This document shows positions 17,491-26,134 of a stretch of 64,000 nt of DNA, one piece after another. The notes under the pieces were generated by a model. It ran no database searches and was not told the DNA's origin. It saw only the letters and a list, made by a program, of their open reading frames with translations. Every line of letters begins with the position of its first letter. Positions within the stretch are counted from its first letter, which is position 1. This DNA is from CAWUEZ02 sp963921355 (GTDB lineage Bacteria > Pseudomonadota > Alphaproteobacteria > Thalassobaculales > Thalassobaculaceae). The stretch is from positions 1,426,001 to 1,490,000 of the forward strand of contig OZ001190.1 in assembly GCA_963921355.3 (NCBI GenBank), given 5' to 3'. A program made the position numbers and the translations under genes.

Positions 17491-18078
17491 CTAGGTCTGT
17501 GTCAAGAAGCGACGCAAAGTCGTATAGGCCTCGTTGATACTTTTCAACCGTTCCTCAGCGGCCTTGTCGCCGCCGTTGGCATCGGGGTGGTGCTTCTTGA
17601 CGAGTTCCTTGTAGCGGGCCTTGAGGCGCTCGAGGGTGAAAGGCGGTTCCAGTTCCATCACCGCAGCGGCGTGGGCTTCGGCGCTGTCGGCCGGCTTTCG
17701 ACGCCGGGTGTCGCGGTCGCCCTCGTCGCCGTCGTCGTCCGTAAACCCGAACGGGTCGTCGATCGGGCGCTGCGCACGCTGCCCCGGCTGCATGGTACCG
17801 AACGGCCAGCTCGGCCTGTTCCAGGTCGTCGACCGGCGGATGTCCTGCTCGACCTCGCGGTCGCTCATGCCGGCGTAGTAGTTCCAGGACCTGTTGTAGT
17901 CGCGGACGTGATCGAGGCAGAACCAGTAGTACTCGTTGAGCCGGTCGCGCGCCTTCGGGGCTCGGTACTCGCCGATGCTGTCGCAATCCGGATGGTCACA
18001 GGTGCGGGTGTTGACCCCGCCCTGCGAGAAATCGGTTATGAACGCGTCCGGATTGGCCTTCGGCATCGACATGACCAT
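17491..18078 (-). CDS. J-domain (DnaJ-like) protein
   Basis: This is a 195-residue protein with a C-terminal J domain at about residues 145-192. HPD lies in KKHHPDANGG, with helices II and III around it, so it should stimulate a DnaK-type ATPase. The N-terminal part has a possible zinc site (CDHPDCDS and a later CLDH) and an aromatic segment (YYWFCLDHVRDYNRSWNYY) typical of the alphaproteobacterial family next to cobS. No signal peptide. Three possible ATGs occur close together (18078, 18072, 18066), none with a strong ribosome site. It is divergent from bolA across 135 bp holding a tandem repeat. Confidence 0.9.
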   Translation of the reverse strand: MVMSMPKANPDAFITDFSQGGVNTRTCDHPDCDSIGEYRAPKARDRLNEYYWFCLDHVRDYNRSWNYYAGMSDREVEQDIRRSTTWNRPSWPFGTMQPGQRAQRPIDDPFGFTDDDGDEGDRDTRRRKPADSAEAHAAAVMELEPPFTLERLKARYKELVKKHHPDANGGDKAAEERLKSINEAYTTLRRFLTQT

Positions 18079-18113
18079 TTAGAGAAGAAGTCCGGCCGCG
18101 ATCGGTCCTCGAA

Positions 18114-18171
18114 TGCGCCGGAGCGGCGGCTGCGCCGGAGCGGCGGCTGCGCCGGAGCGGCGGCTGCGCCG
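18114..18171. repeat. Tandem 17-nt repeat, about 3.4 copies, in the J-domain/bolA divergent spacer
   Basis: Three exact copies of TGCGCCGGAGCGGCGGC start at 18114, 18131 and 18148. A fourth partial copy (7 nt) ends at 18171. The array lies between the divergent starts of the J-domain gene and bolA. It may be a slippage product, or may affect promoter spacing. Confidence 0.9.
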
Positions 18172-18213
18172 CAATCATTTCGAACGTAACGCTCGGGGAG
18201 GGAATGTCCAGTC

Positions 18214-18483
18214 ATGAGCGTGGCAGAAACGCTGAGAACAAAGCTGGAGGCGGCCCTGACGGCGCCGCGGGTACAGGTTATCGACGAGTCTCACAAGCAC
18301 GCGGGCCATGCCGGCGCGCGCCCTGAGGGCGAGACCCATTTCAGGGTGTCGGTGATCGCCCCCGATTTCGCTGATCTTCCCAGGCTTGCCCGACATCGTC
18401 TGGTTCACGATATTCTGAAAGACGAGCTGTCGGGCCCAGTGCACGCTCTGGTGCTCAGCCTAAAGACGCCGGACGAGACCTGA
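18214..18483 (+). CDS. bolA: BolA-family protein
   Basis: This is an 89-residue BolA/IbaG-type protein. Typical features are the first helix, SHKHAGHAG with the conserved histidine that takes part in [2Fe-2S] sharing with monothiol glutaredoxins, and the helix RLARHRLVHDILKDEL. The ending HALVLSLKTP is conserved. BolA proteins act with Grx4-type glutaredoxins in iron-sulfur handling, and some bind DNA. A GGAGGG ribosome site lies 8 bp upstream. It is divergent from the J-domain gene, as commonly found in alphaproteobacteria. Confidence 0.95.
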   Translation: MSVAETLRTKLEAALTAPRVQVIDESHKHAGHAGARPEGETHFRVSVIAPDFADLPRLARHRLVHDILKDELSGPVHALVLSLKTPDET

Positions 18484-18503
18484 TTTGCAACTGATAATAG
18501 CCT

Positions 18504-18518
18504 GTTAACCAGTTTAAC
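18504..18518. promoter_or_regulatory. Small inverted repeat upstream of the RHH gene
   Basis: GTTAA (18504-18508) and TTAAC (18514-18518) flank a 5-base centre in the AT-rich spacer between bolA and the ribbon-helix-helix gene. The size suits an RHH operator, so autoregulation is possible. The match is short and could be chance. Confidence 0.3.
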
Positions 18519-18563
18519 GTTGATTGGTTGCGTCCTGGGGGAAACCGTGCAAAGTGTTTGGTC

Positions 18564-19004
18564 ATGGGACCGTCACTCGGTGCTGGAGAAATCCGGCCCG
18601 GTCGTACGGTGGGATCATTGGGTATCGGTTTGACAGGTCAGCAGACGAAGGCATCCAGTCTGGAAAGCCGGAACGTGATTGTCGGGAACAGGCGCACCAG
18701 CATGTGCCTCGAACCGCAGATGCGGGACGCGCTAAGCCGGATCGCCTGGACCGAAGGCGTCACGATCAACAATCTGTGTACGCAGATTGATGTTCGTCGC
18801 GGTGCCATTGGCCTGACGTCGGCGACGCGCGTCTTCATCATCAGCTACTTCCGGTTCCTCGCCCAGCAATACGAGCTGCGCGACGGTGCCGCCGGTCCGG
18901 GCCTCAGCCCTGTCGGAAACGGGCTTAAGGGGGCGTCGCGCGCCAAGTGGGTGCTGGATACCGTCGCGATACCCCAGGAACCCGAAGGCCCGGGCCTGGG
19001 GTAG
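18564..19004 (+). CDS. Ribbon-helix-helix domain protein
   Basis: This is a protein of about 146 residues with a ribbon-helix-helix DNA-binding domain at about residues 40-95. A strand-like RNVIVGNRRTSMCLEPQM is followed by helices MRDALSRIAWTEGVTINNLC and ATRVFIISYFRFLAQQY. This matches the alphaproteobacterial RHH_4-type family, which probably acts as a dimeric transcription regulator. The C-terminal tail is Gly/Pro-rich and looks disordered. The start is uncertain: ATG 18564 is chosen, but an in-frame TTG at 18528 would add 12 residues. It lies 80 bp after bolA. Confidence 0.75.
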   Translation: MGPSLGAGEIRPGRTVGSLGIGLTGQQTKASSLESRNVIVGNRRTSMCLEPQMRDALSRIAWTEGVTINNLCTQIDVRRGAIGLTSATRVFIISYFRFLAQQYELRDGAAGPGLSPVGNGLKGASRAKWVLDTVAIPQEPEGPGLG

Positions 19005-19043
19005 AGCCCGTGCGCCGATGGGTCTAGAGCAGATCCATACGGT

Positions 19044-19694
19044 CTAGGCGCTCGACGTCCCGGCAGTCGACAATTCGCCACCCGGCGATTCGGAACCCGG
19101 GGATTTGGCAGACTCGGTTGCCCGGTGCCAGTCGGGCCACAGTCGCTCGACCACCGGGCTGGTCTCGGCAAATGCGTGGCACGAGTTCAGCAACGGTGGT
19201 GGCCGATCGCTCTTGGTCTCCTGGGGGCGGACCTCGCCGCGCGCCTCAGCCTCGCGCCGCATCCGCGATTTCTCGCCGTAGATCGTCTGGTATGCCGTGG
19301 TCGCCAGTGGCGCCAGCAGTTCAACCAGGTGGGTGCATCCGTGCTGCCCGCCGAGCCGCTCGCGCACCGCACGTCGCCAACCGTTGCCGATCTTCAGACC
19401 CTCGAGGCGTTTGAAGATCGGCGTTATTTCCGGACAGATATCAAACGGGCCGGCATCGGTTGACGCCTCTGCCTGGATGACATTCAGGTCGATGTCGATG
19501 GTGAGCCGCAGCCACATGTCGTGGATCGGCTGGCCGGCTTCGATGGTGCCGCGGAACTCATTGGGGAAGGCGTAGGATTTGGTGTCGACCAGGTGACCTT
19601 CGATGTCCCAATGGCCGTCGGCCCGCCGCCAGCCCCGACAGACGATGGTGCGATCGTGGACGAGTTCGCGTTCTGCGGGTGGGGTCAGCGGCAT
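19044..19694 (-). CDS. DUF2889 family protein
   Basis: This 216-residue protein matches the DUF2889 family. It opens with the conserved RELVHDRTIVCRGWRRADG, followed by WDIEGHLVDTKSY and the MWLRLTIDIDLNV strand, a Cys in FDICPEI, and CTHLVELLAPLATTAYQTI. It is cytosolic with unknown function; in other proteobacteria the family sits near aromatic-degradation or membrane genes. It begins 47 bp downstream of the CNNM gene on the same strand. The C-terminal 60 residues are low complexity. Confidence 0.85.
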   Translation of the reverse strand: MPLTPPAERELVHDRTIVCRGWRRADGHWDIEGHLVDTKSYAFPNEFRGTIEAGQPIHDMWLRLTIDIDLNVIQAEASTDAGPFDICPEITPIFKRLEGLKIGNGWRRAVRERLGGQHGCTHLVELLAPLATTAYQTIYGEKSRMRREAEARGEVRPQETKSDRPPPLLNSCHAFAETSPVVERLWPDWHRATESAKSPGSESPGGELSTAGTSSA

Positions 19695-19741
19695 AATCGT
19701 GTCTCGCTCGGGCGATGGCGACGGAAAGGCGGGCGGTCCGG

Positions 19742-21049
19742 TTAGGTCTCGGACGGTGTCTCGATGGGTGTCATGCGCAGCAGGGTAATCTGATTGCGCT
19801 GACGTCTGAGGATGCGGAAGCGGAATCCGTGAAACGCGAACTCCTGGCCGACATCCGGAATGCGACGGGCTTCGTAAAGCACGAGTCCGGCAATCGTGGA
19901 AGCCTCTTCATCCGGCAGGTTCCATTCGAATTCCCGGTTCAAGTCCCGCAAGGTGACCGACCCGTCGATCACGAACGATCCGTCCGGTTGTGGCCGGACA
20001 CCGGCGACGGCGACATCGTGCTCATCGAGAATGTCGCCGACGATCTCCTCGAGAATGTCCTCCAGGGTGACGACGCCCATGAAGGTCCCGTACTCGTCAA
20101 CCACCACCGCGAAGTGTTCCCGGCGCTCCCGGAACGTCTGCAACTGGTCGAGGAGTGTCGTCGTCTCGGGAATGAACCAGGGCTCGTTCGCGATCTCGAG
20201 AATGTCCAGGTTTGATGGCGACGCCGCCTGGTCCGAGCGGATCGCCCGCAGCAGCGCTTTGACATGCAGGACGCCGACGATGTTGTCGGAATCGCCCTGA
20301 TAGAGCGGCAGTCGCGTGAACGGGCTCTCGAGCACCTGTTCGAGGATGGCGTCGACGGGGCCGTCCGCGTCGATCATGCGCACGCTGCGGCGGTGGGTCA
20401 TGATCTCCGACACGTCGACATCGGCGAGGTCCAGGATGCTGCGCAACATGGCGCGCTCGTGGTCAACCTCATGCCCCTCGCCGGCGTGCATCTCGATCAG
20501 GCCGCGCAACTCCTCTTCGCGCTCGTCGTGACCGAGGCCGGCCGAGATCGGCACCCCGAAAAGCCGGAGCGTGCCGCCGACAATGGTCCGGGTCGCCCAG
20601 GTGAACGGGGTGAGGACAAGAACCAGCAGCCGGACGACTGGGGCGACCACAAGCGCCATCTTGTCGGCGTTGTTGATCGCGTAGGTCTTCGGCAGGACCT
20701 CGGCGAAGATCACGACCAGAACCGTCATCACCAGCGTGGCCAGCGCGACCCCGTTCTCGCCCACCAGCGAGATCAGGGCGGAGGTCGCCAAGGCGGACGC
20801 GAAGATGTTGGTGATGTTGTTGCCGATCAGGATCGCGCCGATCAGCGAGTCGCTGTCCTCTTTTAGTTGGACGACTTTCGCCGCGCGTTTGTTGCCTTTG
20901 CGCGACAGCTGGGACAGGCGGGCCTGGCTGGCGGCGGTCAGGGCCGTCTCCGATCCCGAGAAGAATCCGGACAGCAGGATCAGCAGGAAGATCGCCCCGA
21001 TGGTGATCAGGATCTCGAGGTCAAAGACGATAAACGGTGAGCTTTCCAT
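19742..21049 (-). CDS. CNNM/CorC-family (HlyC/CorC) membrane protein
   Basis: This is a 435-residue protein with an N-terminal CNNM (DUF21) membrane domain of about four helices (SGFFSGSETALTAAS is the hallmark). Two CBS domains follow (about residues 215-335), then a C-terminal CorC_HlyC domain. Family members are linked to magnesium or cobalt export and regulation. It lies 18 bp after aroB on the same strand, and the block aroK-aroB-CNNM is probably one operon. The haemolysin name in older annotations is not supported by function. Confidence 0.93.
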   Translation of the reverse strand: MESSPFIVFDLEILITIGAIFLLILLSGFFSGSETALTAASQARLSQLSRKGNKRAAKVVQLKEDSDSLIGAILIGNNITNIFASALATSALISLVGENGVALATLVMTVLVVIFAEVLPKTYAINNADKMALVVAPVVRLLVLVLTPFTWATRTIVGGTLRLFGVPISAGLGHDEREEELRGLIEMHAGEGHEVDHERAMLRSILDLADVDVSEIMTHRRSVRMIDADGPVDAILEQVLESPFTRLPLYQGDSDNIVGVLHVKALLRAIRSDQAASPSNLDILEIANEPWFIPETTTLLDQLQTFRERREHFAVVVDEYGTFMGVVTLEDILEEIVGDILDEHDVAVAGVRPQPDGSFVIDGSVTLRDLNREFEWNLPDEEASTIAGLVLYEARRIPDVGQEFAFHGFRFRILRRQRNQITLLRMTPIETPSET

Positions 21050-21067
21050 AGGGTCGGCCGGCTCCGG

Positions 21068-22195
21068 TCAGGCAGCGCGCGGACGGTAGAGGATCTCGAG
21101 CGCGAGTTGCCGGTCGATGTCGTTCTGCGACCGCGCTGAACCCAGCCGGTCGAGCAGAATAAAGACGACCCGTCCGTCCCGTGCCTTCTTGTCCTTCGCC
21201 ATGTGGGCCATGAGAGCCTCCGGCTCCCATTCGCCGGCCGGGTCGATCGCGTCGATCTCCGTCGGCAGGCCGATCGACCGGAGATGGGCGGTCAGCCGTT
21301 CGGCGTCCTGGCCGGCACACAGCCCGGCGCGCACCGACAGCCGGGCGGCCAGGACCATCCCGATCGCCACGGCCTCGCCGTGCAGCAGCCGCCCGTCATA
21401 TCCGGCCATGGCTTCCAAGGCATGGGCGAAGGTGTGTCCGAAGTTCAGCAGCGCCCGGCGGCCGCCGGCGGCCTCCCGCTCGTCAGCTACGACGACCCTC
21501 GCCTTGGCCTGACAGGATTGCACGATGGCCTGACGGCGCGCCTCCGGGTCGCCGTCGATCAGCTTCTGCCCGTTGACCTCCAGCCACTCAAAGAACTCCG
21601 GGTCCCCGATCGCGCCGTATTTGACCACCTCGGCGTAGCCGGCCAGCAGTTCTCGGCGGGGCAACGTGTCGAGCAGATCCGTATCGATCAGGACCTTCAC
21701 CGGTTGGTGGAAGGCGCCGACCAGGTTCTTGCCCCTGGCGGCATTGATCCCGGTTTTTCCGCCGACGGAACTGTCGACCTGGGCCAGCAGGGTCGTCGGA
21801 ATCTGCACGAAGTCCAGGCCCCGCAGCAGGATCGCGGCGGCGAACCCGGCAAGGTCGCCGACCACTCCGCCGCCGAAGGCGATGATCAGCGTGCGCCGGT
21901 CGATCCCGAGTGACAGAGCTCTTTCGAGCAGATCCTGCAGACAGGCGAACGACTTGCCGGCTTCGCCTGCCGGCGTTGTCAGGACGTCGAGGCGACGGGT
22001 CGATGCGCGCTCCAAAGCCGAGGTCAGCGTCCCGAGCGGCGGGCCGTCGAGGGCCGTGTCCGCCATCACCAGGACGTGGCGACCCGTTACCAGATCGCGC
22101 AGCTCACGGTCTGCGTTCGCCGTCAGACCTCTGCCGACCCGAATGTCGTATGGCCGGTCGGCCAGCCCGACCGTTACGGTCTCAATCTCGCTCAT
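21068..22195 (-). CDS. aroB: 3-dehydroquinate synthase
   Basis: AroB converts DAHP to 3-dehydroquinate, the second step of the shikimate pathway. The 375-residue protein shows GGGVVGDLAGFAAA, PTTLLAQVDSSVGGKTGIN, GYAEVVKYGAI and the metal-binding NFGHTFAHALE with HGEAVAIGM, all family signatures. The NAD site and zinc ligands look intact. The start is ATG 22195, overlapping the aroK stop as ATGA, so translation is coupled. A slightly longer start at 22201 is also open. Confidence 0.97.
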   Translation of the reverse strand: MSEIETVTVGLADRPYDIRVGRGLTANADRELRDLVTGRHVLVMADTALDGPPLGTLTSALERASTRRLDVLTTPAGEAGKSFACLQDLLERALSLGIDRRTLIIAFGGGVVGDLAGFAAAILLRGLDFVQIPTTLLAQVDSSVGGKTGINAARGKNLVGAFHQPVKVLIDTDLLDTLPRRELLAGYAEVVKYGAIGDPEFFEWLEVNGQKLIDGDPEARRQAIVQSCQAKARVVVADEREAAGGRRALLNFGHTFAHALEAMAGYDGRLLHGEAVAIGMVLAARLSVRAGLCAGQDAERLTAHLRSIGLPTEIDAIDPAGEWEPEALMAHMAKDKKARDGRVVFILLDRLGSARSQNDIDRQLALEILYRPRAA

Positions 22196-22779
22196 GAACA
22201 ACCGGCCGTCTTGCCGCGCATATGATCCACGACGGCGTCATAGACCTTATCCACCGTCTCCTCAATCGGCACCCGTCGGGTCTCCACGATGATGTCCGCC
22301 TCGGCATAGACCGGATCCCGCTTCGCCATCAGTTCCTTCAGGGTGGCTTTCGGATCGGCGGTCTTCAGAAGCGGGCGGTTCGACCGCCTCGAAACCCGTT
22401 CGTAGAGCGTGTCGAAATCGGCCCGCAGCCAGAGCGAGACGCTGTCGGACTTGATCAGCCGACGGGTGTCTTCGGCCATGAAAGCCCCGCCGCCGGTTGC
22501 CAGCACACGCACTGTCCCGTCCTGAATCAGGCGTCGGATCACCCGTCTTTCCCCGTCGCGGAAGTCCGCCTCGCCAAACTCTTCGAAGATCTCAGCGATC
22601 GTGCGGCCCGCCGCCTTCTCGATCTCCGTGTCGGCGTCGGCAAACGGCACGCCCAGGCGCTGGGCGAGGCGGCGGCCGATGCTGCTCTTGCCCGCACCCA
22701 TCAGCCCAACCAGCACAAGCGGGCGGGTCAGGACCGGCTCGCGGGCCTGCTCTGCGTCCGATTCGGTCTTGCAAGACAT
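22192..22779 (-). CDS. aroK: Shikimate kinase
   Basis: AroK phosphorylates shikimate at the 3-hydroxyl with ATP. The 195-residue P-loop kinase has Walker A GLMGAGKSSIGRRLA, the shikimate-binding DADTEIE and ATGGGAF, and a lid arginine region VSRRSNRPLL. Length is normal, with a short N-terminal extension. It is the first gene of the aroK-aroB-CNNM unit, and its stop overlaps the aroB start by 4 bp. Confidence 0.97.
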   Translation of the reverse strand: MSCKTESDAEQAREPVLTRPLVLVGLMGAGKSSIGRRLAQRLGVPFADADTEIEKAAGRTIAEIFEEFGEADFRDGERRVIRRLIQDGTVRVLATGGGAFMAEDTRRLIKSDSVSLWLRADFDTLYERVSRRSNRPLLKTADPKATLKELMAKRDPVYAEADIIVETRRVPIEETVDKVYDAVVDHMRGKTAGCS

Positions 22780-22996
22780 TCAAATCGATGGCGCCAGTGT
22801 GGTCGATCGTCCGGCCGCAGCCGGTTCCCTTGGGTTCGTTGCGCCGTCCAGCGCGCACCGTCTAAAGTGCCTCCGTGACGCCCAAGTCAGACCGTACCAT
22901 ACGTATCGCAACGCCCGCCAGAATGCCGACTGACGACCGGACCGGGTCTGGCAGGGCCCACAACATCCGACCCGGGATCCGCCCACAGGCTGGACC

Positions 22997-23134
22997 ATGC
23001 GATTTACGATTTTCCTGCTGTTTCTCATCATCCTGATTCTGGCCGGTGGCACGGCGTTCCTGGTCACCTGGGACATTCCGGCGCCGACGGCACCGGTGGA
23101 GAAGGTGATCCCCAATGACAGATTTCCGCGCTGA
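22997..23134 (+). CDS. Small single-span membrane protein (45 residues)
   Basis: A short open frame begins at ATG 22997 and encodes 45 residues: one strongly hydrophobic helix (FLLFLIILILAGGTAFLVTW), then a Pro-rich tail with PAPTAPVEKVIPNDRF. The reading ends at TGA 23132-23134, overlapping the next gene's ATG at 23115 by 20 bp, a sign of coupling. The tail pattern (V-x-x-V-I-P-N-D-x-F) resembles small proteins found at this place in related alphaproteobacteria. Function unknown; perhaps a partner of the large secreted protein. Confidence 0.7.
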   Translation: MRFTIFLLFLIILILAGGTAFLVTWDIPAPTAPVEKVIPNDRFPR

Positions 23135-25091
23135 CCGTGGTCAACCGCGGCGTCGTCCGCGCCGCGGGGTTTGGGCGGCCGCGCCCGTGTTGGTCGCACT
23201 GCTGGCGACCCCGGCGGGTGCCCAGGTCGGTGCGCCCATACAGATTGGTCCGCCACCGGTCGCGCCCGTGACCCCGCCCGCCGGGGACCCGGCAGAGAGC
23301 CCGGCCGAGGATCGCGGCGCTTCGGCGCTGGCGCCGGGGGCGGCTCCGGTTCCCGGATCTGAGGTTCCGCCTGCAGAAACCCCCGTGCTTGCCCCGGCGC
23401 CATCCGCCGGTCCGGCGGTGGACAGGGCCGACGATCCCGCTGCCGGAGGCGCTGTCCCAGGGCCTGCAGGGCTTCAGCGGTCGACCGATGACGGCGCCAT
23501 CCAGATCGAGGAGGTCCGTCGGCTGACGGCCGATGCATTCGGGACCCTGACGCCGGCCATCGGGGGGCTGCCGACAGGATTCTGGCGTGAGACGCCCGGA
23601 CCGGTGGCGGTGCGTCTCGTGAGCCTGTTGCCGGCTGCCCCGCATAGCCAGACCATGCGGGACCTGACCCGTCGGCTGCTGTTGACGACCGGCCCGGCGC
23701 CGCGCGGCCTGCCGCGCGAAGGCGCCCTGCTGGAGGCGCGCGCCGACCGCCTGTTGGCGATGGGCGCCGTTGACGATCTCACCCAACTGTCGCGCGGCAT
23801 ACCGCCCGGGGCTGTCACCCCGAACCTGCGTCGGATCCTGGCCGATACGGCATTCTCGATCGGTGATGATCAGACTGCTTGCCGGTTGTTCGATGAGGTG
23901 ATTGTCACGTCCGACAACCCCTATTGGATCAAGGTCGGGATCGTCTGCGACAAGCGCGCCGGTCGGGATGCCAAAGTCGACTTCGGGGCCCGATTGCTCG
24001 GTGAACTCGGTATTGATGATCCTCTGTTCGCCGCTCTGGCGCAGGCGGCCGCGGTCGGACAGAACGGCGCGGCGTTCCGGATGGTCAATGCCGAGCCGGT
24101 CCATCTGGCGCTGGCCCGGGTCGCGGGCCTGGATATCGACCCGGACCTGGGATCAATCGACTCCCTGCCAGTCCTGGTGGCCTTGGCGCGTGGCGCCGGG
24201 TCGCCGCCGTTTCCGACGCGCCTGGCCGCCGCCGAAAAGGCGGAACGTGCGGGTGCTTTACCGCCAGAAGCGGTAACCGACCTCTATGATGAGGTCTCCG
24301 TTCGCGTGGCTTCCGTCGACGGGGCGATTGCGATCGCCGAGGCCGATCCGGGCCCGCTGGGGCGGGCGATCCTGTGGCGCGCCGCCCAGGTCCAGACCGT
24401 TCCCGTGGCACGCGCCCAGGCCGTCGCGCGCGCCATGGAGCTTGCCAATTCGGCGGCGTCGTGGCGTCAGACGGCCCGGTTGTTCGCCCCGCTGCTGGTC
24501 ACCTTGACGCCCGGGCCCGAGTTGGACTGGATCGCTTCCGACGTGGTGCGGGCGTTGATTGCGGCCCGTGAGACAAGAGCTGTCGGGCCGTGGATCGACC
24601 GGCTTCGCCGCCTTTCGCTGTCGCGCGGCGGGGATGCCAACCGGGTCTGGCTCGATCTCTGGCCGTTGTTGCATCTCGCGGGTGGCGATGCGCTGGCGGC
24701 TTTCGACGAAGATGCGGTGGCGGCCTGGTGGAGCGAACTGCGCCGGCTCGATCCAGACGAGGCCCCCCGGCAGGCTGCGGTGGCGCTGCTGCTGGCCAAG
24801 GCGCTCGGCAGTCCGGTCGGCGATGTGGTCTGGCGTGATCTGGTTGCCCGGCCCGTTCTGGACGCCTACGAGGCGCCGTCCCCCGCCCTCAGGCTGGCCC
24901 TGCGGACCGCCAGCGATGGCGCCCGTGTCGGCGAGTCGGTGACCCTGGCAAGCGCGGCTCTGGGCGAAGCGCCTCTGACCAATCTCGATCCTGCCGTGGT
25001 GTCCGATGTCATCGTCACACTCGGCGCCGTCGGGCTGTCGGGAGAGGCCAGGAGGTTGGCTGTCGAGACCGCGCTGGTGCATGGCCTGTGA
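23115..25091 (+). CDS. Large secreted helical protein of unknown function
   Basis: This is a 658-residue protein. It has an Arg-rich start and a hydrophobic stretch (GVWAAAPVLVALLATPAGAQ), which make a signal peptide cleaved near residue 36. A Pro/Ala-rich, probably disordered segment follows (residues 37-125), then about 530 residues that look wholly alpha-helical. This suggests a TPR-like or other helical-repeat scaffold in the periplasm. No catalytic motif is seen. Related proteins have carried misleading antifreeze-polyprotein names because of the Pro/Ala region. It overlaps the small membrane protein upstream (20 bp) and xerD downstream (GTGA overlap), so the three are probably one transcript. 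Confidence 0.75.
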   Translation: MTDFRADRGQPRRRPRRGVWAAAPVLVALLATPAGAQVGAPIQIGPPPVAPVTPPAGDPAESPAEDRGASALAPGAAPVPGSEVPPAETPVLAPAPSAGPAVDRADDPAAGGAVPGPAGLQRSTDDGAIQIEEVRRLTADAFGTLTPAIGGLPTGFWRETPGPVAVRLVSLLPAAPHSQTMRDLTRRLLLTTGPAPRGLPREGALLEARADRLLAMGAVDDLTQLSRGIPPGAVTPNLRRILADTAFSIGDDQTACRLFDEVIVTSDNPYWIKVGIVCDKRAGRDAKVDFGARLLGELGIDDPLFAALAQAAAVGQNGAAFRMVNAEPVHLALARVAGLDIDPDLGSIDSLPVLVALARGAGSPPFPTRLAAAEKAERAGALPPEAVTDLYDEVSVRVASVDGAIAIAEADPGPLGRAILWRAAQVQTVPVARAQAVARAMELANSAASWRQTARLFAPLLVTLTPGPELDWIASDVVRALIAARETRAVGPWIDRLRRLSLSRGGDANRVWLDLWPLLHLAGGDALAAFDEDAVAAWWSELRRLDPDEAPRQAAVALLLAKALGSPVGDVVWRDLVARPVLDAYEAPSPALRLALRTASDGARVGESVTLASAALGEAPLTNLDPAVVSDVIVTLGAVGLSGEARRLAVETALVHGL

Positions 25092-26026
25092 CGGTGGACG
25101 GCGCCATGACCGCTACCCCAGCCGCCACCGGCCAGGCGCTCGAAGCGTTCCTGGAGATGATGGTGGCCGAGCGCGGGGTCGCGCGAAACACCCTGGAGGC
25201 CTATCGCCGGGATCTTGAAGACGCCGAGGGGTGGCTGGCGGCGCACGGGCCGGGGCTGGCCGGCGCGGCCAGTGACGATCTGCGCCGCTATCTCGACGCC
25301 TTGAACCGCAGGGGCCTGGCGCCGCGCACGGCCGCCCGCCGGCTGTCGGCGCTGAAGCAGTTCTTCCGGTTCCTGGTGGCGGACAAGTACCGCGACGACG
25401 ATCCGAGTGCGATCCTTGACGCGCCGCGCCGGGGCCGCCCGCTGCCGAAGACCCTGTCGGAGACGGAGGTCGACGGCCTGCTGGAATCGGCGCGCGCGCT
25501 CGACGGACCGGAGGGTGTCCGGCTGGTCTGCCTTCTGGAGGTCCTCTATGCGACGGGATTGCGTGTCTCCGAACTGGTGAGCCTGCCCTTCGCCAGCGTG
25601 GCCCGCGACCCGCGGGTGCTCATCGTGCGCGGCAAGGGGGGCAAGGAACGGATGGTGCCGCTGACCGAGGCCGCAGTCGCGGCAATCGGCGACTACAAGG
25701 CGGTACGTCCCGCGTTCCTCCCGCCCGGCGGGACGTCGCCGCACCTGTTTCCGTCGCGTTCGGCGGACGGACACCTGACCCGGCGTCGATTGGCGCAGCT
25801 GTTGGACGACACCGCCCGTGCCGCCGGAATCGATCCGCAGCGGGTTTCGCCGCATGTGCTCCGTCACGCCTTCGCCACCCACCTTCTGGATCACGGGGCT
25901 GATCTCAGAAGCGTGCAGCAGATGCTGGGGCATGCCGATATCTCGACAACCCAGATCTACACCCATGTTTTGGCCGAACGCCTGAAGGCGCTCGTCGAAC
26001 AGCACCATCCATTGGCTGACCGTTAG
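25088..26026 (+). CDS. xerD: Tyrosine recombinase XerD
   Basis: XerD resolves chromosome dimers at dif together with XerC and FtsK. The 312-residue protein has an N-terminal SAM-like domain and the full catalytic set: Arg159 (ATGLRVSEL), Lys183 (RGKGGKER), His256 and Arg259 (HVLRHAF), His282 (GHADIS) and nucleophile Tyr291 (TQIYTHV). The start is GTG 25088, overlapping the upstream stop; ATG 25106 is an alternative. Its place before accA and its full-length XerD signature mark it as the housekeeping enzyme, not the integrase of the prophage 12 kb away. Confidence 0.93.
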   Translation: MTVDGAMTATPAATGQALEAFLEMMVAERGVARNTLEAYRRDLEDAEGWLAAHGPGLAGAASDDLRRYLDALNRRGLAPRTAARRLSALKQFFRFLVADKYRDDDPSAILDAPRRGRPLPKTLSETEVDGLLESARALDGPEGVRLVCLLEVLYATGLRVSELVSLPFASVARDPRVLIVRGKGGKERMVPLTEAAVAAIGDYKAVRPAFLPPGGTSPHLFPSRSADGHLTRRRLAQLLDDTARAAGIDPQRVSPHVLRHAFATHLLDHGADLRSVQQMLGHADISTTQIYTHVLAERLKALVEQHHPLADR

Positions 26027-26050
26027 TGTCGTTTCAGGCCGCCGACACTA

Positions 26051-26078
26051 CCGGTTGAGACACTCCGGTTGAGACACA
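26051..26078. repeat. 14-bp tandem duplication upstream of accA
   Basis: CCGGTTGAGACAC occurs at 26051-26063 and again at 26065-26077, period 14. The second copy supplies the -35 hexamer of the accA promoter, so the duplication doubles the -35 region. Confidence 0.8.
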
Positions 26079-26097
26079 GGGTCGCGCTCTGTATGGT
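26069..26097 (+). promoter_or_regulatory. Candidate sigma70 promoter of accA
   Basis: TTGAGA (26069-26074) and TATGGT (26092-26097) are separated by exactly 17 bp. Transcription would start near 26104 and give a leader of about 30 nt before the accA ATG. Confidence 0.6.
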
Positions 26098-26134
26098 GCG
26101 CCCGCTTTGACCGGCTCCGGAGATCCCCTCCCGC

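Noticed and set aside
18114..18171. CRISPR-like array
   Set aside because: Repeats are directly adjacent 17-mers without spacers and no cas gene is near, so it is a plain tandem repeat.
25088..26026. XerD as the prophage integrase
   Set aside because: It has a typical housekeeping XerD length and signature, lies beside accA, and is 12 kb from the phage.
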